Positions 23,942-31,252 of a DNA stretch of 39,552 nucleotides are shown here, in pieces. Positions within the stretch are counted from its first letter, which is position 1. Each line of letters starts with the position of its first letter. A model generated the notes under the pieces. That model was not told the origin of the DNA. It searched no databases and saw only the letters and a program-made list of their open reading frames with translations. The translations under genes were made by a program, and so were the position numbers. The stretch spans positions 1-39,552 of the forward strand of contig JAEUHO010000332.1 in the NCBI GenBank assembly GCA_016795345.1, written 5' to 3'. The stretch is from Planctomycetia bacterium (GTDB lineage: Bacteria; Planctomycetota; PLA2; JAEUHO01).

Positions 23942-25108
23942 TCAGCCGAAGAGCGGGAGCCCCGTCAGCGCGCGGCCGACGAACTCCTGGAGGTGGTCGA
24001 CGGTGGGCGCCATGACCCAGCCGGCGCGCGCGTCGCGGAAGACGCGCTCGAGGCCGAGGTGCTTGCTGAACGCCGCGCCGCCGCAGGCCTTCATGCCGAG
24101 GTCGGTGACCTCGGTCGCGGCGTCGAGCGCGGCGAGGCGGGCCTGCAGCACGAGCAGCGGCGTGTCGGCCGCCGGCGCGAGCATGGCGGCGACCGTGCGG
24201 CCGAGGAGCGACCGCGCGGCCTCCGTGCGCATGCTCATGTGCGCGAGCCGCGCGCGCAGCGTGGGGAAGTCGCGCAGCTTCGCGCCGGAGTCGAACCCGG
24301 CGCCCGAGAGGTGGCCCGCCGTCGCGGCGATCGCCGCGCGGCAGAGCCCGAGGGCCATCGCGGAGGTGCCGACCGCGAACCACGGCAGCACGACCTGCAG
24401 CATCCCGTCGGCGCCCTTGCCCTGCTCGGTGAGCAGGTCGCCGCGCGCGACCGCGAGCTTGTCGAGGCTGACGGGCGCGCTGTCGTTGCCGCGCAGGCCG
24501 AGGCCCGTCCACGGCGCCGTCACCGTCACGCCCTTCGCCGTGCGTCGGCAGAGGTAGAGCGTGGACTCGAGGGGCGACGACGCGCTCGGGGCCTGCGCGC
24601 TCGAGACGTAGGAGTCGGCCTGGTTGGCCGACGTGACCCACGACTTCGTCGCGTCGGTGGACCACGCGCCGCCGGACTCGACGAGCGCCGACACCGGCGA
24701 CCAGAAGTGCGAGCGCGAGCCCTTCTCCGAGAACGCGAGCGTCGTCAGGTGCTTGCCCGACGCCATGTCGCGCAGCACCGCGTCGCGGTCCTTCAGCGTG
24801 GTCGAGGCCGCGACCATCTGCGACGCGGTCACGTGCATCACGTAGACCATCGCCGTCGAGGCGCACGCCGTCGCGAGCTCCTCCACGACCGCCGCGAAGA
24901 GGCCCGGCGTGCCGCCGAGCCCGCCCACCGCCTTCGGCAGCGCGACGCCCCACAGCCCGCGCTTGCCCAGCTCGGCCATCGCCTCGGCCGGGTACCGACC
25001 CGCGCCGTCCACCTCGGCGGCGAACTTGGCCGCCACCGCCTTCGCCGCCGTCACCGGCCCCGCGAGGAGCGCCTCGCCGGCCGCATCGAGCCCGTACACG
25101 TGTGCCAT
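23942..25108 (-). CDS. Acyl-CoA-dehydrogenase-fold flavoprotein without the usual catalytic Glu
   Basis: 388 residues, normal for the family. N-terminal helices are followed by the FAD-binding beta domain with TLAFSEKGSRSHF (123-135) and TKSWVTSANQAD (154-165), then GLRGNDSAPVSLDKLAV (204-220), and the C-terminal helix bundle ending in LGLERVFRDARAGW (351-364). In true acyl-CoA dehydrogenases the next block is Y-E-G-T with the catalytic Glu; here it is MAPT (366-369). That loss is typical of family members that act as flavin monooxygenases or oxidases (DszC or SfnC type), rather than as desaturases of acyl-CoA. ATG 25108 follows GGAGG ten bases upstream; an in-frame GTG at 25141 is less likely. 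With the PhnD-like and di-iron genes it forms a minus-strand set. Substrate unknown. Confidence 0.85.
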   Translation of the reverse strand: MAHVYGLDAAGEALLAGPVTAAKAVAAKFAAEVDGAGRYPAEAMAELGKRGLWGVALPKAVGGLGGTPGLFAAVVEELATACASTAMVYVMHVTASQMVAASTTLKDRDAVLRDMASGKHLTTLAFSEKGSRSHFWSPVSALVESGGAWSTDATKSWVTSANQADSYVSSAQAPSASSPLESTLYLCRRTAKGVTVTAPWTGLGLRGNDSAPVSLDKLAVARGDLLTEQGKGADGMLQVVLPWFAVGTSAMALGLCRAAIAATAGHLSGAGFDSGAKLRDFPTLRARLAHMSMRTEAARSLLGRTVAAMLAPAADTPLLVLQARLAALDAATEVTDLGMKACGGAAFSKHLGLERVFRDARAGWVMAPTVDHLQEFVGRALTGLPLFG

Positions 25109-25187
25109 CGTCGTCGCGCCTCCGGGGCGCGACGGACTCACGTCCCGGTCGACGCCCTGCCAGTTCCCTCACGCCGAATCGCCACGC

Positions 25188-25207
25188 GACCCGCGGACGC
25201 GGGTCAA
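25188..25207 (-). promoter_or_regulatory. Palindrome overlapping a possible -35 upstream of the flavoprotein gene
   Basis: GACCCGCG (25188-25195) and CGCGGGTC (25198-25205) form an inverted repeat. On the minus strand TTGACC (25202-25207) matches five of six -35 positions and overlaps it, though no good -10 follows. It could be an operator for the flavoprotein/PhnD/di-iron set. Confidence 0.3.
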
Positions 25208-25292
25208 CCGAAGCCGCTCGGGTGCGGGAGGGGGAACGTCATGGCGCCGTTCTACCGGACCGCGGGGGCCGCGGGAACCCCCGGGCCTCGCG

Positions 25293-26225
25293 TCAGCGGG
25301 GCGGGGTCGGGCCCGCGTCCGGGAACGCCACGGTCCGCGCGCGGAACCGCAGCACGAGCCGCGTGTCGACCGTCGGCGCGAACCCGCGCGGGAAGAGGAC
25401 GAACACCTCGCCGTGCGCGGGGAGCGTGACGGTCCGCTGCCACGTCGCGGCCACGATCTCCGGCCGCTGCACCCGCGCCGTCGCGCCCCCCTCGAACACG
25501 TCGAGGGTCTCCTCGACGATCGGGTCGTGGAGCCGCCGCACCTCCGCGTCGAACGCGACCTCGATCGGCCCCGCGGCGCGCCGCTGGCGCGGCGTGAACG
25601 CGAGCCGCACGCCCGTCTCCACGCGACCGACGATCGGGTCGGCGATGGTCGTGCCGTTCGCGTGCGACGTCACCTCGATGTCGTCCACGACGGCGCGCTG
25701 CGACGACGCGGAGACCTCGACGCGTTGGCCCTCGTAGCCGGAGCTGTCGGCCTCCGTGAGCGGCGTGATCGCGCCGGCGCGCAGCGCCTTCGCCCACGCC
25801 TCGAGGAGCGCCGGCGTCGCCGGGACGACGACGGGATCGACGTCCGGCGCGGGCGCGCCGAGCGTGGCGGCGACGTCCGCCGCGCCCATGCGGACCCACT
25901 CGACCTCGTGCGCGACGCCGACGGTCGGGGGCGCGCCCGTGCGCGCGGGACGCGAGGCCCGGTCCGCGCCGACCGTCGCCGCGTCGAGGCGGTCGCGCAG
26001 CGCCAGCGCGACCGCGCGCAACGTCGCGGCGTCGGCGTGGGCCAGCGCCTCCTCGGCGAGGCCGCGCGCGGCGCTGCGGTCCTCGACGAGGCCCGCGACG
26101 AGGCGGTCGACGGGGCTCTCCGCGAGCGGCGGCGCGGCCGGGGCGTCGCCCCCCCACGCAGCGGGGCCACGGACCCCGGAGAGGCCCACGAGCAGCAGGC
26201 ACGGCGCGAGCACGGTTCGACGCAC
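25293..26225 (-). CDS. Exported protein resembling the C-terminal part of secretins
   Basis: 310 residues from GTG 26225, with GGGAGGG as ribosome site. Residues 1-25 are a clear signal peptide (RRTVLAPCLLLVGLSGVRGPAAWG), so the protein is exported. A helical part (30-150) precedes a beta-rich half. The run YEGQRVEVSASSQRAVVDDIEVT, then IADPIVGRVETGVRLAFTPR, then a long strand-rich stretch ending VFVLFPRGFAP, recalls the beta domain of secretin-family proteins. Secretins form outer-membrane pores, but this protein lacks the N domains, so pore formation is uncertain. GGGCCTCGCG (25283-25292) touches its stop codon. The nearest neighbours give no pathway clue. Confidence 0.6.
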   Translation of the reverse strand: MRRTVLAPCLLLVGLSGVRGPAAWGGDAPAAPPLAESPVDRLVAGLVEDRSAARGLAEEALAHADAATLRAVALALRDRLDAATVGADRASRPARTGAPPTVGVAHEVEWVRMGAADVAATLGAPAPDVDPVVVPATPALLEAWAKALRAGAITPLTEADSSGYEGQRVEVSASSQRAVVDDIEVTSHANGTTIADPIVGRVETGVRLAFTPRQRRAAGPIEVAFDAEVRRLHDPIVEETLDVFEGGATARVQRPEIVAATWQRTVTLPAHGEVFVLFPRGFAPTVDTRLVLRFRARTVAFPDAGPTPPR

Positions 26226-26326
26226 GGACGGACCCTCCCGGGACGCTGACGCGGGAGAGTCTCCGGACGGCCCGTCACCGGGACGCCACCGCGAAGCCGC
26301 CGCGGGCCCGGCGCGCGGCCGGGCCG

Positions 26327-26857
26327 TCAGGCCCCGCGTCGCGCCCGCGCGCGCGCGGCGAGCGCCACGCCCGCGACCGCCATCACCCCGGCGGCCGTCG
26401 CCGCGACGCCCCGCACCCAGGCCGCCAGCTGCGGGCTGCGGCGCGGGTGCCCGAGGGCCTCGTAGACGAGGTGCTCGCAGTTCCCGGAGAACAGGCGGTA
26501 CCGGCGGCCGAGGTGGCGCCGCGCGCGCGCGAGCGCCTCGTCGCGCGACACGAACCGCGGGATCGACGGCCGGTAGACGACGCCGCCCTGGGCGAAGTCG
26601 TGGAGCGGCTCGTCGAAGACGCCGCCGCGCCGCGCGGAGGCCGAGATCACGCGCAGCCCGGCGGGGCCGACCGCGCTGACGACGCCCACGTGCGTGACGA
26701 CGCGGCCGGGGAACACGTCCACCGCGATCGGGTCGCCCGGGAGGAAGGCGTCGTCCGCCGACGCGCCCCCGCGCGGGGACGCGCCGTGGGCGCGGGCCCC
26801 GAAGGGCGACGCCCCCGAGGGAGACGACGCAGCGGAGGGACGACGGGCGTGGTTCAC
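26327..26857 (-). CDS. LRAT-type papain-fold protein with C-terminal membrane helix
   Basis: 176 residues from GTG 26857. After a disordered, low-complexity head (1-35) comes a permuted NlpC/P60 (LRAT) domain: GDPIAVDVFPGRVVTHVGVV (41-60) with His56, and YRLFSGNCEHLVYEALGHPRRSPQL (120-144) with the NCEH motif (Cys127, His129). In LRAT-like proteins the Cys and His transfer acyl groups or cleave amide bonds on lipids or peptides. The middle FAQGGVVYRPSIP segment matches the usual strand before the helix. Residues 150-170 form a membrane helix, so the domain is likely tethered. A start closer to GDPI is possible because the head looks unstructured. A divergent 40-bp palindrome lies 25 bp upstream of its start. 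Confidence 0.7.
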   Translation of the reverse strand: MNHARRPSAASSPSGASPFGARAHGASPRGGASADDAFLPGDPIAVDVFPGRVVTHVGVVSAVGPAGLRVISASARRGGVFDEPLHDFAQGGVVYRPSIPRFVSRDEALARARRHLGRRYRLFSGNCEHLVYEALGHPRRSPQLAAWVRGVAATAAGVMAVAGVALAARARARRGA

Positions 26858-26882
26858 GGTGGGCGATCGTACCCCGGTCCGA

Positions 26883-26922
26883 GGGACCGCGAGGCCCGGC
26901 GGCCGCCGGGCCTCGCGGTCCC
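26883..26922. repeat. Perfect 40-bp palindrome made of two head-on GGGACCGCGAGGCCCG elements
   Basis: Bases 26883-26902 are the exact reverse complement of 26903-26922, with no spacer. It lies in the 199-bp gap between the LRAT-like gene (-) and wecB (+), both reading away from it. It contains the dispersed core in both orientations. Possible roles are a cruciform site, an operator, or an insertion of an inverted element pair. Confidence 0.9.
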
Positions 26923-26970
26923 GAGCACCGGTTCGCTGCCCCCACCCGTTCCCTCGCGCGGAGGTCTGCC

Positions 26971-26977
26971 GTACGCT
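26971..26977 (+). promoter_or_regulatory. Putative -10 motif upstream of wecB
   Basis: GTACGCT lies 79 bases before the wecB ATG. TTCCCT (26949-26954) is a weak -35, 17 bases before TACGCT. The leader between is very C-rich. Confidence 0.3.
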
Positions 26978-27056
26978 TCGCCCTCCCCCGCGAGCCCTCG
27001 CCCCTGCGCCCCCCCGCACGCCAACGCCCGTCGTCCCCCGCGAGCGCCGCGCGCCG

Positions 27057-28234
27057 ATGAAGCACGTCCTCGTCGTGTTCGGGACGCGGCCGGAGGCGAT
27101 CAAGATGGCGCCGGTCGTCGCCGCGCGGCGCGCGCGCGGCGACACGCTGCGGACGACCGTATGCGTGACGGGCCAGCACCGGGAGATGCTCGACCAGGTG
27201 CTGGCGCTGTTCGGGATCGTGCCGGAGATCGACCTCGGGCTGATGCGGCCGGGGCAGACGTTGTCGGACGTGGCGGCGTCGGTGCTGACGCACATGGACG
27301 ACGTGCTGACGGACCGCGAGCCCGACGTCGTGCTGGTGCACGGCGACACGACGACGGCCATGGCGACGGCGCTCGCGGCGTTCCACCGGCAGGTGCCGGT
27401 CGGGCACGTGGAGGCGGGGCTGCGGTCGGGGCGCATGGACGCGCCGTTCCCGGAGGAGATGAACCGGGTCGTCGTGGACCGCGTCGCGACGCACCTGTTC
27501 GCGCCGACGCCGGGCGCCGCGGAGCACCTGCGGCGCGAGGGCGTGGACGAGCGCGGCGTGCTCGTGACGGGCAACACGGCGATCGACGCGCTGCTCGCGG
27601 TGCGCGGGCGCGTCGCGACGATGGACGTGCCGGTGAAGGCGGTGGTGGGCGACCGCAAGCGCATCGTGCTGGTGACGGCGCACCGGCGGGAGGCGTTCGG
27701 GAAGCCGTTCGCGGACGTGTGCGCGGCGCTGCAGGCGGTGGCCGTGGCGCACCCCGACGTCGCGTTCGTGTACCGGTGCACCTGAACCCGAACGTGCGCG
27801 GGCCCGCGCGCGAGCGGCTGTCGGCGGAGAACGTGTTCCTGCTCGAGCCGGTGGACTACGCGTCGCTCGTGTGGCTGCTCGACCGCTGCGAGCTGGTGCT
27901 GACGGACTCGGGCGGGATCCAGGAGGAGGCGCCGGCGCTCGGGAAGCCGGTGCTCGTGCTGCGGGACGTCACCGAGCGGCCGGAGCTGATCGAGGCGGGC
28001 GCGGGGGTGCTCGTCGGGACGAACCCGGAGCGGATCGTCGCGGAGGCCGGGCGGCTGCTCGACGACGCGGCGCACCGCGCGTCGGTGGGGCGGCCGCGGG
28101 GCCTGTTCGGCGACGGGCGCGCGGCGCTGCGGATCGCGGCGCGGCTCGCGGGCGAGGCGGTGAAGCCGTGGGCGCCGACGCCGACCGGCCCGGACGCGGC
28201 GGCCGCGCCGGCGCCGGCGGGACCCGCGCGATGA
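27057..28234 (+). pseudogene. wecB: UDP-N-acetylglucosamine 2-epimerase, frameshifted by one missing base
   Basis: The frame from ATG 27057 gives the start of WecB: HVLVVFGTRPEAIKMAPVV, CVTGQHREMLDQV, VHGDTTTAMA, GHVEAGLRSG and MNRVVVDRVA, then stops at 27785. In the next frame the protein continues without loss: HLNPNVRGPARERL, VDYASLVWLLDRCELVLTDSGGIQEEAPALGKPVLVLR, ending at 28234. At 27771-27778 the text reads TACCGGTG; the conserved YPVHLNPNV needs TACCCGGTG, so one C is absent. The two parts together make about 393 residues, near the usual 370-390. The enzyme interconverts UDP-GlcNAc and UDP-ManNAc for surface polysaccharides. No slippery motif is present, so programmed frameshifting is unlikely. 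A sequencing error in a C-run is the simplest explanation, and a real mutation the alternative. The end overlaps the glycosyltransferase start (ATGA). Confidence 0.85.
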
Positions 28235-29010
28235 GCGCGACCGCCGGGCCCGCGCGCGCGCGGCGGGTCCTCGTGATGCTGCCGGCGTACCACGAGGAGA
28301 AGAACCTCCCGCCGCTGCTCGCGGACTTCCGCGACACGTTCGCGCGCTGGCCCGGCGCGCCCGCGTGGTCGCTGCTCGTCGTGGACGACGGGAGCAAGGA
28401 CGGGACGGCGGCGGCGGCGCGGTCGGTGCCGGGCGTGCCGGTCACCGTGATCACGCACGCGGTGAACCAGGGGCTCGGCGCCGCGATGCGGACCGGGATC
28501 ACGTACGCGCTCGAGCACGGGACGGACGACGACCTGCTGCTGACCATGGACGCCGACCACACGCACCCGCCCGAGCTGGTGCCGTCGATGGTCGCGCTCG
28601 CGGACGCGGGGAGCGACCTCGTGATCGCGTCGCGGTACCAGCCCGGGGCCGAGATCCACGGCCTCGTGTGGTGGCGGCGGTGGCTGTCGGACGCGGCGTC
28701 GCTCGTGTTCCGGGCGGTGTTCCCGTGCGGGGCGCGCGACTACACGTGCGGGTTCCGGTGCTACCGGATCGGGCTCCTGCGCTGGGGGCACGCGCGGTAC
28801 GGGCGCCACTTCCTCAACCAGCGCGGGTTCTCGGTGATGGTGGACCTGCTGCTGAAGCTGCGGCGCCGGGCCCGGCGCATCGCCGAGGTGCCGCTCGTGC
28901 TGCGGTACGACCGCAAGCAGGGCGCGAGCAAGATGAAGGTCGTGCGCACGATCGTGACGACGCTGCGGCTGCTCGGCCGGCGCTTCGTGGGCGACCCGAC
29001 GGGGCCTTAA
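28231..29010 (+). CDS. Family 2 glycosyltransferase, dolichyl-phosphate mannosyltransferase-like
   Basis: 259 residues. GT-A fold motifs: VLVMLPAYHEEKNL (13-26), VVDDGSKDGT (50-59), NQGLGAAMRTGI (79-90), the metal-binding DAD (107-109) in TMDADHTHPPE, then IASRYQPGAEI, CGFRCYRIG, and a final RYDRKQGASKMK block typical of DPM1-like enzymes. These transfer a sugar from a nucleotide donor to a polyprenyl phosphate or related lipid at the inner face of the membrane. There is no C-terminal membrane domain. It overlaps the wecB stop by ATGA, so the pair likely makes and uses an activated amino-sugar or a lipid-linked sugar. The donor and acceptor are not determined. Confidence 0.88.
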   Translation: MSATAGPARARRVLVMLPAYHEEKNLPPLLADFRDTFARWPGAPAWSLLVVDDGSKDGTAAAARSVPGVPVTVITHAVNQGLGAAMRTGITYALEHGTDDDLLLTMDADHTHPPELVPSMVALADAGSDLVIASRYQPGAEIHGLVWWRRWLSDAASLVFRAVFPCGARDYTCGFRCYRIGLLRWGHARYGRHFLNQRGFSVMVDLLLKLRRRARRIAEVPLVLRYDRKQGASKMKVVRTIVTTLRLLGRRFVGDPTGP

Positions 29011-29073
29011 CCCCCCGGTCCGACAGCGAGACAACGGGGTCGCAGCCCTTCGTCTCGGTGTTGACCCGGGGGG
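29011..29073. terminator. 63-bp inverted element filling the gap between two convergent genes
   Basis: The outer arms CCCCCCGG (29011-29018) and CCGGGGGG (29066-29073) touch the stop codons of the glycosyltransferase (TAA) and of the ArsR gene (TGA read on minus). An inner stem pairs CGAGAC (29027-29032) with GTCTCG (29052-29057). It occupies the entire intergenic space and probably acts as a two-way terminator. Confidence 0.65.
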
Positions 29074-29460
29074 TCAGGGGTCGCGGCGACGGCGGCGGAG
29101 AGGGCGGTGGGCGGCACCGGGGGACCGCGCGCGGGAGTCCGGCGGCTCGACGTGCAGCGGGATCCGCGGACGGGCGGCCGGCGGGGGCAGGAGGCCCCGG
29201 AGCCACCGGTCGGACAGGGCGGTGAGCGGCGCGGGGTCCAGCGTGTTCCAGGTGACGCGGCCCTGCTCGCGCGCGCCGACGAGGCCCGCGCGCCGCAGCA
29301 CGCCGAGGTGCTTCAGCACCGCGAACCGCGTCAGGCGCGGGAACGCCGCGCACAGGGCCCCCGAGGTCCGCGGCCCGGCCCGCAGCAGGTCGAGGAGGGC
29401 CCGCCGCGTGGGGTCGGCGAGCGCCCGGAACACCGGATCGAGATCGTCCCCGGCCGTCAT
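29074..29460 (-). CDS. ArsR-family winged-helix transcription regulator
   Basis: 128 residues from ATG 29460, preceded by GGAG at four bases. The winged helix is clear: DPVFRALADPTRRALLDLLRAGPRTSGALC (8-37) with the recognition helix in FPRLTRFAVLKHLGVLRRAGLVGAREQGRVTWNTLDP. There is no metal-binding CxC or obvious ligand motif, so it belongs to the non-metal or unassigned group. The C-terminus is Arg/Pro-rich. An alternative ATG at 29478 adds six residues. It is divergent from the desaturase gene, and the 94-bp gap between them is the natural place for its operator, so it may control that operon. Confidence 0.85.
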   Translation of the reverse strand: MTAGDDLDPVFRALADPTRRALLDLLRAGPRTSGALCAAFPRLTRFAVLKHLGVLRRAGLVGAREQGRVTWNTLDPAPLTALSDRWLRGLLPPPAARPRIPLHVEPPDSRARSPGAAHRPLRRRRRDP

Positions 29461-29542
29461 GTGACTCCAGGGAAACATGACGTCGGCCCGGCCCGAACGG
29501 GAATCGCTCGGGCGTCGTTCCGCTCCCCCCGGCGCCCCCGGG

Positions 29543-29548
29543 GATACT
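29543..29548 (+). promoter_or_regulatory. Putative -10 of the desaturase-moaD-moaE-ppsR-ABC operon
   Basis: GATACT lies six bases before the ATG at 29555, separated by a run of C. This would give a leaderless mRNA. It also lies in the gap that the divergent ArsR gene may control. Confidence 0.3.
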
Positions 29549-29554
29549 CCCCCC

Positions 29555-30541
29555 ATGGCGACCACGGTCCCCTACGCCGAGTCGAGCCGCGAGCTCCGCG
29601 CCGCGCTGACCTCGGCGCTCGACACCGAGCGGCTGAAGGCCCTCCACGAGGTCTCGGGCCTCCGCCACGCGCTCGTGGTGCTCCGCCAGCTGCTCGTCCT
29701 CGCGGCGGCCGTCTACGTGATCCTCCGCTGGCCCGACGTCCCGTGGGCCTGGGTGCCCGCCACGATCACCATCGGCTTCGTCGTCTTCTCCTTCCTCCAC
29801 CTGCTCCACGAGGTCGTCCACCGGGTCGTCTTCCGCAGCCACCGCAGCCGCTTCAACCGCGCGCTGGGCCTCGCGTACGCGACGCTCGGCGGGTTGTCGG
29901 CCTCGCAGTTCGAACGGTGGCACCTCGACCACCACGACATGCTCGGCACCGCCGACCGCGACCCCAAACGCGCCCACCTCACGCCCAAGATCGTGCGCCG
30001 CTGGTACAAGGCGCTCTACCTCACGCCGGCGCTCTTCCCGATCTACTTCCGCGCCGCCGCGAAGGCCTCCGCGGGCTACGAACCCGCCCTCCGCGCCCGC
30101 ATCCGTCGCGAGCGGCTCGTCACCACCGTCTTCCACCTCGGGCTCGCGGCCACGCTCTGGGTCACGCTGGGCCCGGCGGCCGCCGCGAAGCTCCACCTCC
30201 TGCCGGTCTTCGCCGTGTTCCCGTTCGCGTTCACGGTCAACCGCCTCGGCCAGCACTACGACGTGAACCCCGACGACCCGGCGGCCTGGAGCACGCTCAT
30301 GCGGCCCAGCCCGCTCTTCTGGGACCGCGTCTTCCTCTGGACCAACTACCACCTCGAGCACCACTACTTCCCCCGCGTGCCGATGTACCGGCTGCCGGCG
30401 CTGCGGAAGGCCCTCGACCCGTTCCTCGCGGCGCGCGGCGTCCGCCCGCACACCTACCGCGGGCTGCTCTGGGGCTGGTTCGTGCTCAACCGCGCCCCGC
30501 ACACCGACTGGCGCGTCCCCGCGGAGGCCGCGCGCCCGTGA
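29555..30541 (+). CDS. Membrane fatty-acid desaturase/hydroxylase family protein
   Basis: 328 residues. The three histidine boxes of integral-membrane di-iron desaturases are present: HEVVH (85-89), HLDHHD (123-128) and HLEHH (266-270), plus His234 in GQHYD as a possible extra ligand. Hydrophobic stretches at about 40-60, 65-85, 150-165, 190-230 place it in the inner membrane. The family introduces double bonds or hydroxyls into acyl or related lipids using O2 and an electron donor. The spacing fits the FA_desaturase domain; the exact reaction cannot be told. ATG 29555 is preferred to one at 29477 because the latter adds a disordered leader and lies over the ArsR start. The stop overlaps the moaD GTG. 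Confidence 0.88.
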   Translation: MATTVPYAESSRELRAALTSALDTERLKALHEVSGLRHALVVLRQLLVLAAAVYVILRWPDVPWAWVPATITIGFVVFSFLHLLHEVVHRVVFRSHRSRFNRALGLAYATLGGLSASQFERWHLDHHDMLGTADRDPKRAHLTPKIVRRWYKALYLTPALFPIYFRAAAKASAGYEPALRARIRRERLVTTVFHLGLAATLWVTLGPAAAAKLHLLPVFAVFPFAFTVNRLGQHYDVNPDDPAAWSTLMRPSPLFWDRVFLWTNYHLEHHYFPRVPMYRLPALRKALDPFLAARGVRPHTYRGLLWGWFVLNRAPHTDWRVPAEAARP

Positions 30542-30789
30542 GCCCGGCCCGCGTCGAGGTCCTCTTCTTCGCGGCCGCGCGCGAGGCGGCGGGCGCGCCG
30601 TCGGTGCGGCTCGAGGTCGCGCCCGGCACGACCGTGGACGCCCTCGCCGCGACGCTCCGCGCTCGCTTCCCGAAACTCGCCGCCGTCGGCGCGGTACGCT
30701 TCGCCGTCGGCGAGCGGTTCGCCGACGGTGCGACGGTCGTCGCGGACGGCGACGTCGTGGCGTTCATCCCCCCGGTCAGCGGAGGGTAA
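30538..30789 (+). CDS. moaD: Molybdopterin synthase small subunit MoaD
   Basis: 83 residues from a GTG that overlaps the desaturase stop (GTGA). Ubiquitin-like fold with VEVLFFAAAREAAGAP at the start, a central LRARFPKL, VRFAVGERFADGATVVADGDVVAFIPPVSGG at the end. The final Gly-Gly, which is thiocarboxylated and carries sulphur for molybdopterin, is exactly at the C-terminus. It works with MoaE, encoded one base downstream. Length is normal. Confidence 0.92.
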   Translation: MSPARVEVLFFAAAREAAGAPSVRLEVAPGTTVDALAATLRARFPKLAAVGAVRFAVGERFADGATVVADGDVVAFIPPVSGG

Positions 30790-30790
30790 G

Positions 30791-31252
30791 GTGTTCGCGC
30801 TGACCGACGCCCCCATCGACGACGCCGCCGTGCGTCGCGCCGTCGAGACGACCGCCGCCGGCGCCGTCGTCGTCTTCCACGGGACCGTCCGCGACGCCAC
30901 GAAGGGCCGGCGCGTGCGGTTCCTCGAGTACGAGGCGTACCCGGCCATGGCCGTCGCGCAGCTGCGCGCCCTCGCGGGCGCCGTCACCGCAGCCCACGGG
31001 CTCACGGGCCTCGCGTGCGTCCACCGCGTCGGCCGCCTCGCCCTCGGCGAGACCGCCGTCGTCCTCGCGGTCAGCGCCCCCCACCGCGGCGCCGCGCTCG
31101 CGGCCGTCGACGACTTCATCGTGCGGCTGAAGCGCGACGTCCCGATCTGGAAGAAGGAGCACTTCGAGGACGGCGCGGTCTGGGTAGGCTCTCCCGACGA
31201 CCCGCAGGGCGAGCGCGCGTCCGCGGGCCGGCGCACGGAGACGAACCGATGA
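30791..31252 (+). CDS. moaE: Molybdopterin synthase large subunit MoaE
   Basis: 153 residues from GTG 30791, with GGAGGG as ribosome site inside the end of moaD. Contains GAVVVFHGTVRD (24-35), RFLEYEAYPAMA, CVHRVGRLALGETAVVLAVSAPHR and the catalytic lysine block LKRDVPIWKKEHFEDG. It converts precursor Z to molybdopterin with two MoaD thiocarboxylates. The other moa/moe genes are not in the window. The stop overlaps ppsR by ATGA, an unusual partner. The C-terminal 15 residues are a hydrophilic extension. Confidence 0.93.
   Translation: MFALTDAPIDDAAVRRAVETTAAGAVVVFHGTVRDATKGRRVRFLEYEAYPAMAVAQLRALAGAVTAAHGLTGLACVHRVGRLALGETAVVLAVSAPHRGAALAAVDDFIVRLKRDVPIWKKEHFEDGAVWVGSPDDPQGERASAGRRTETNR

Noticed and set aside
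27057-28234. Programmed frameshifting in wecB
   Set aside because: No slippery heptamer or downstream structure is visible at the shift, and other WecB proteins do not need it; a missing C is simpler.
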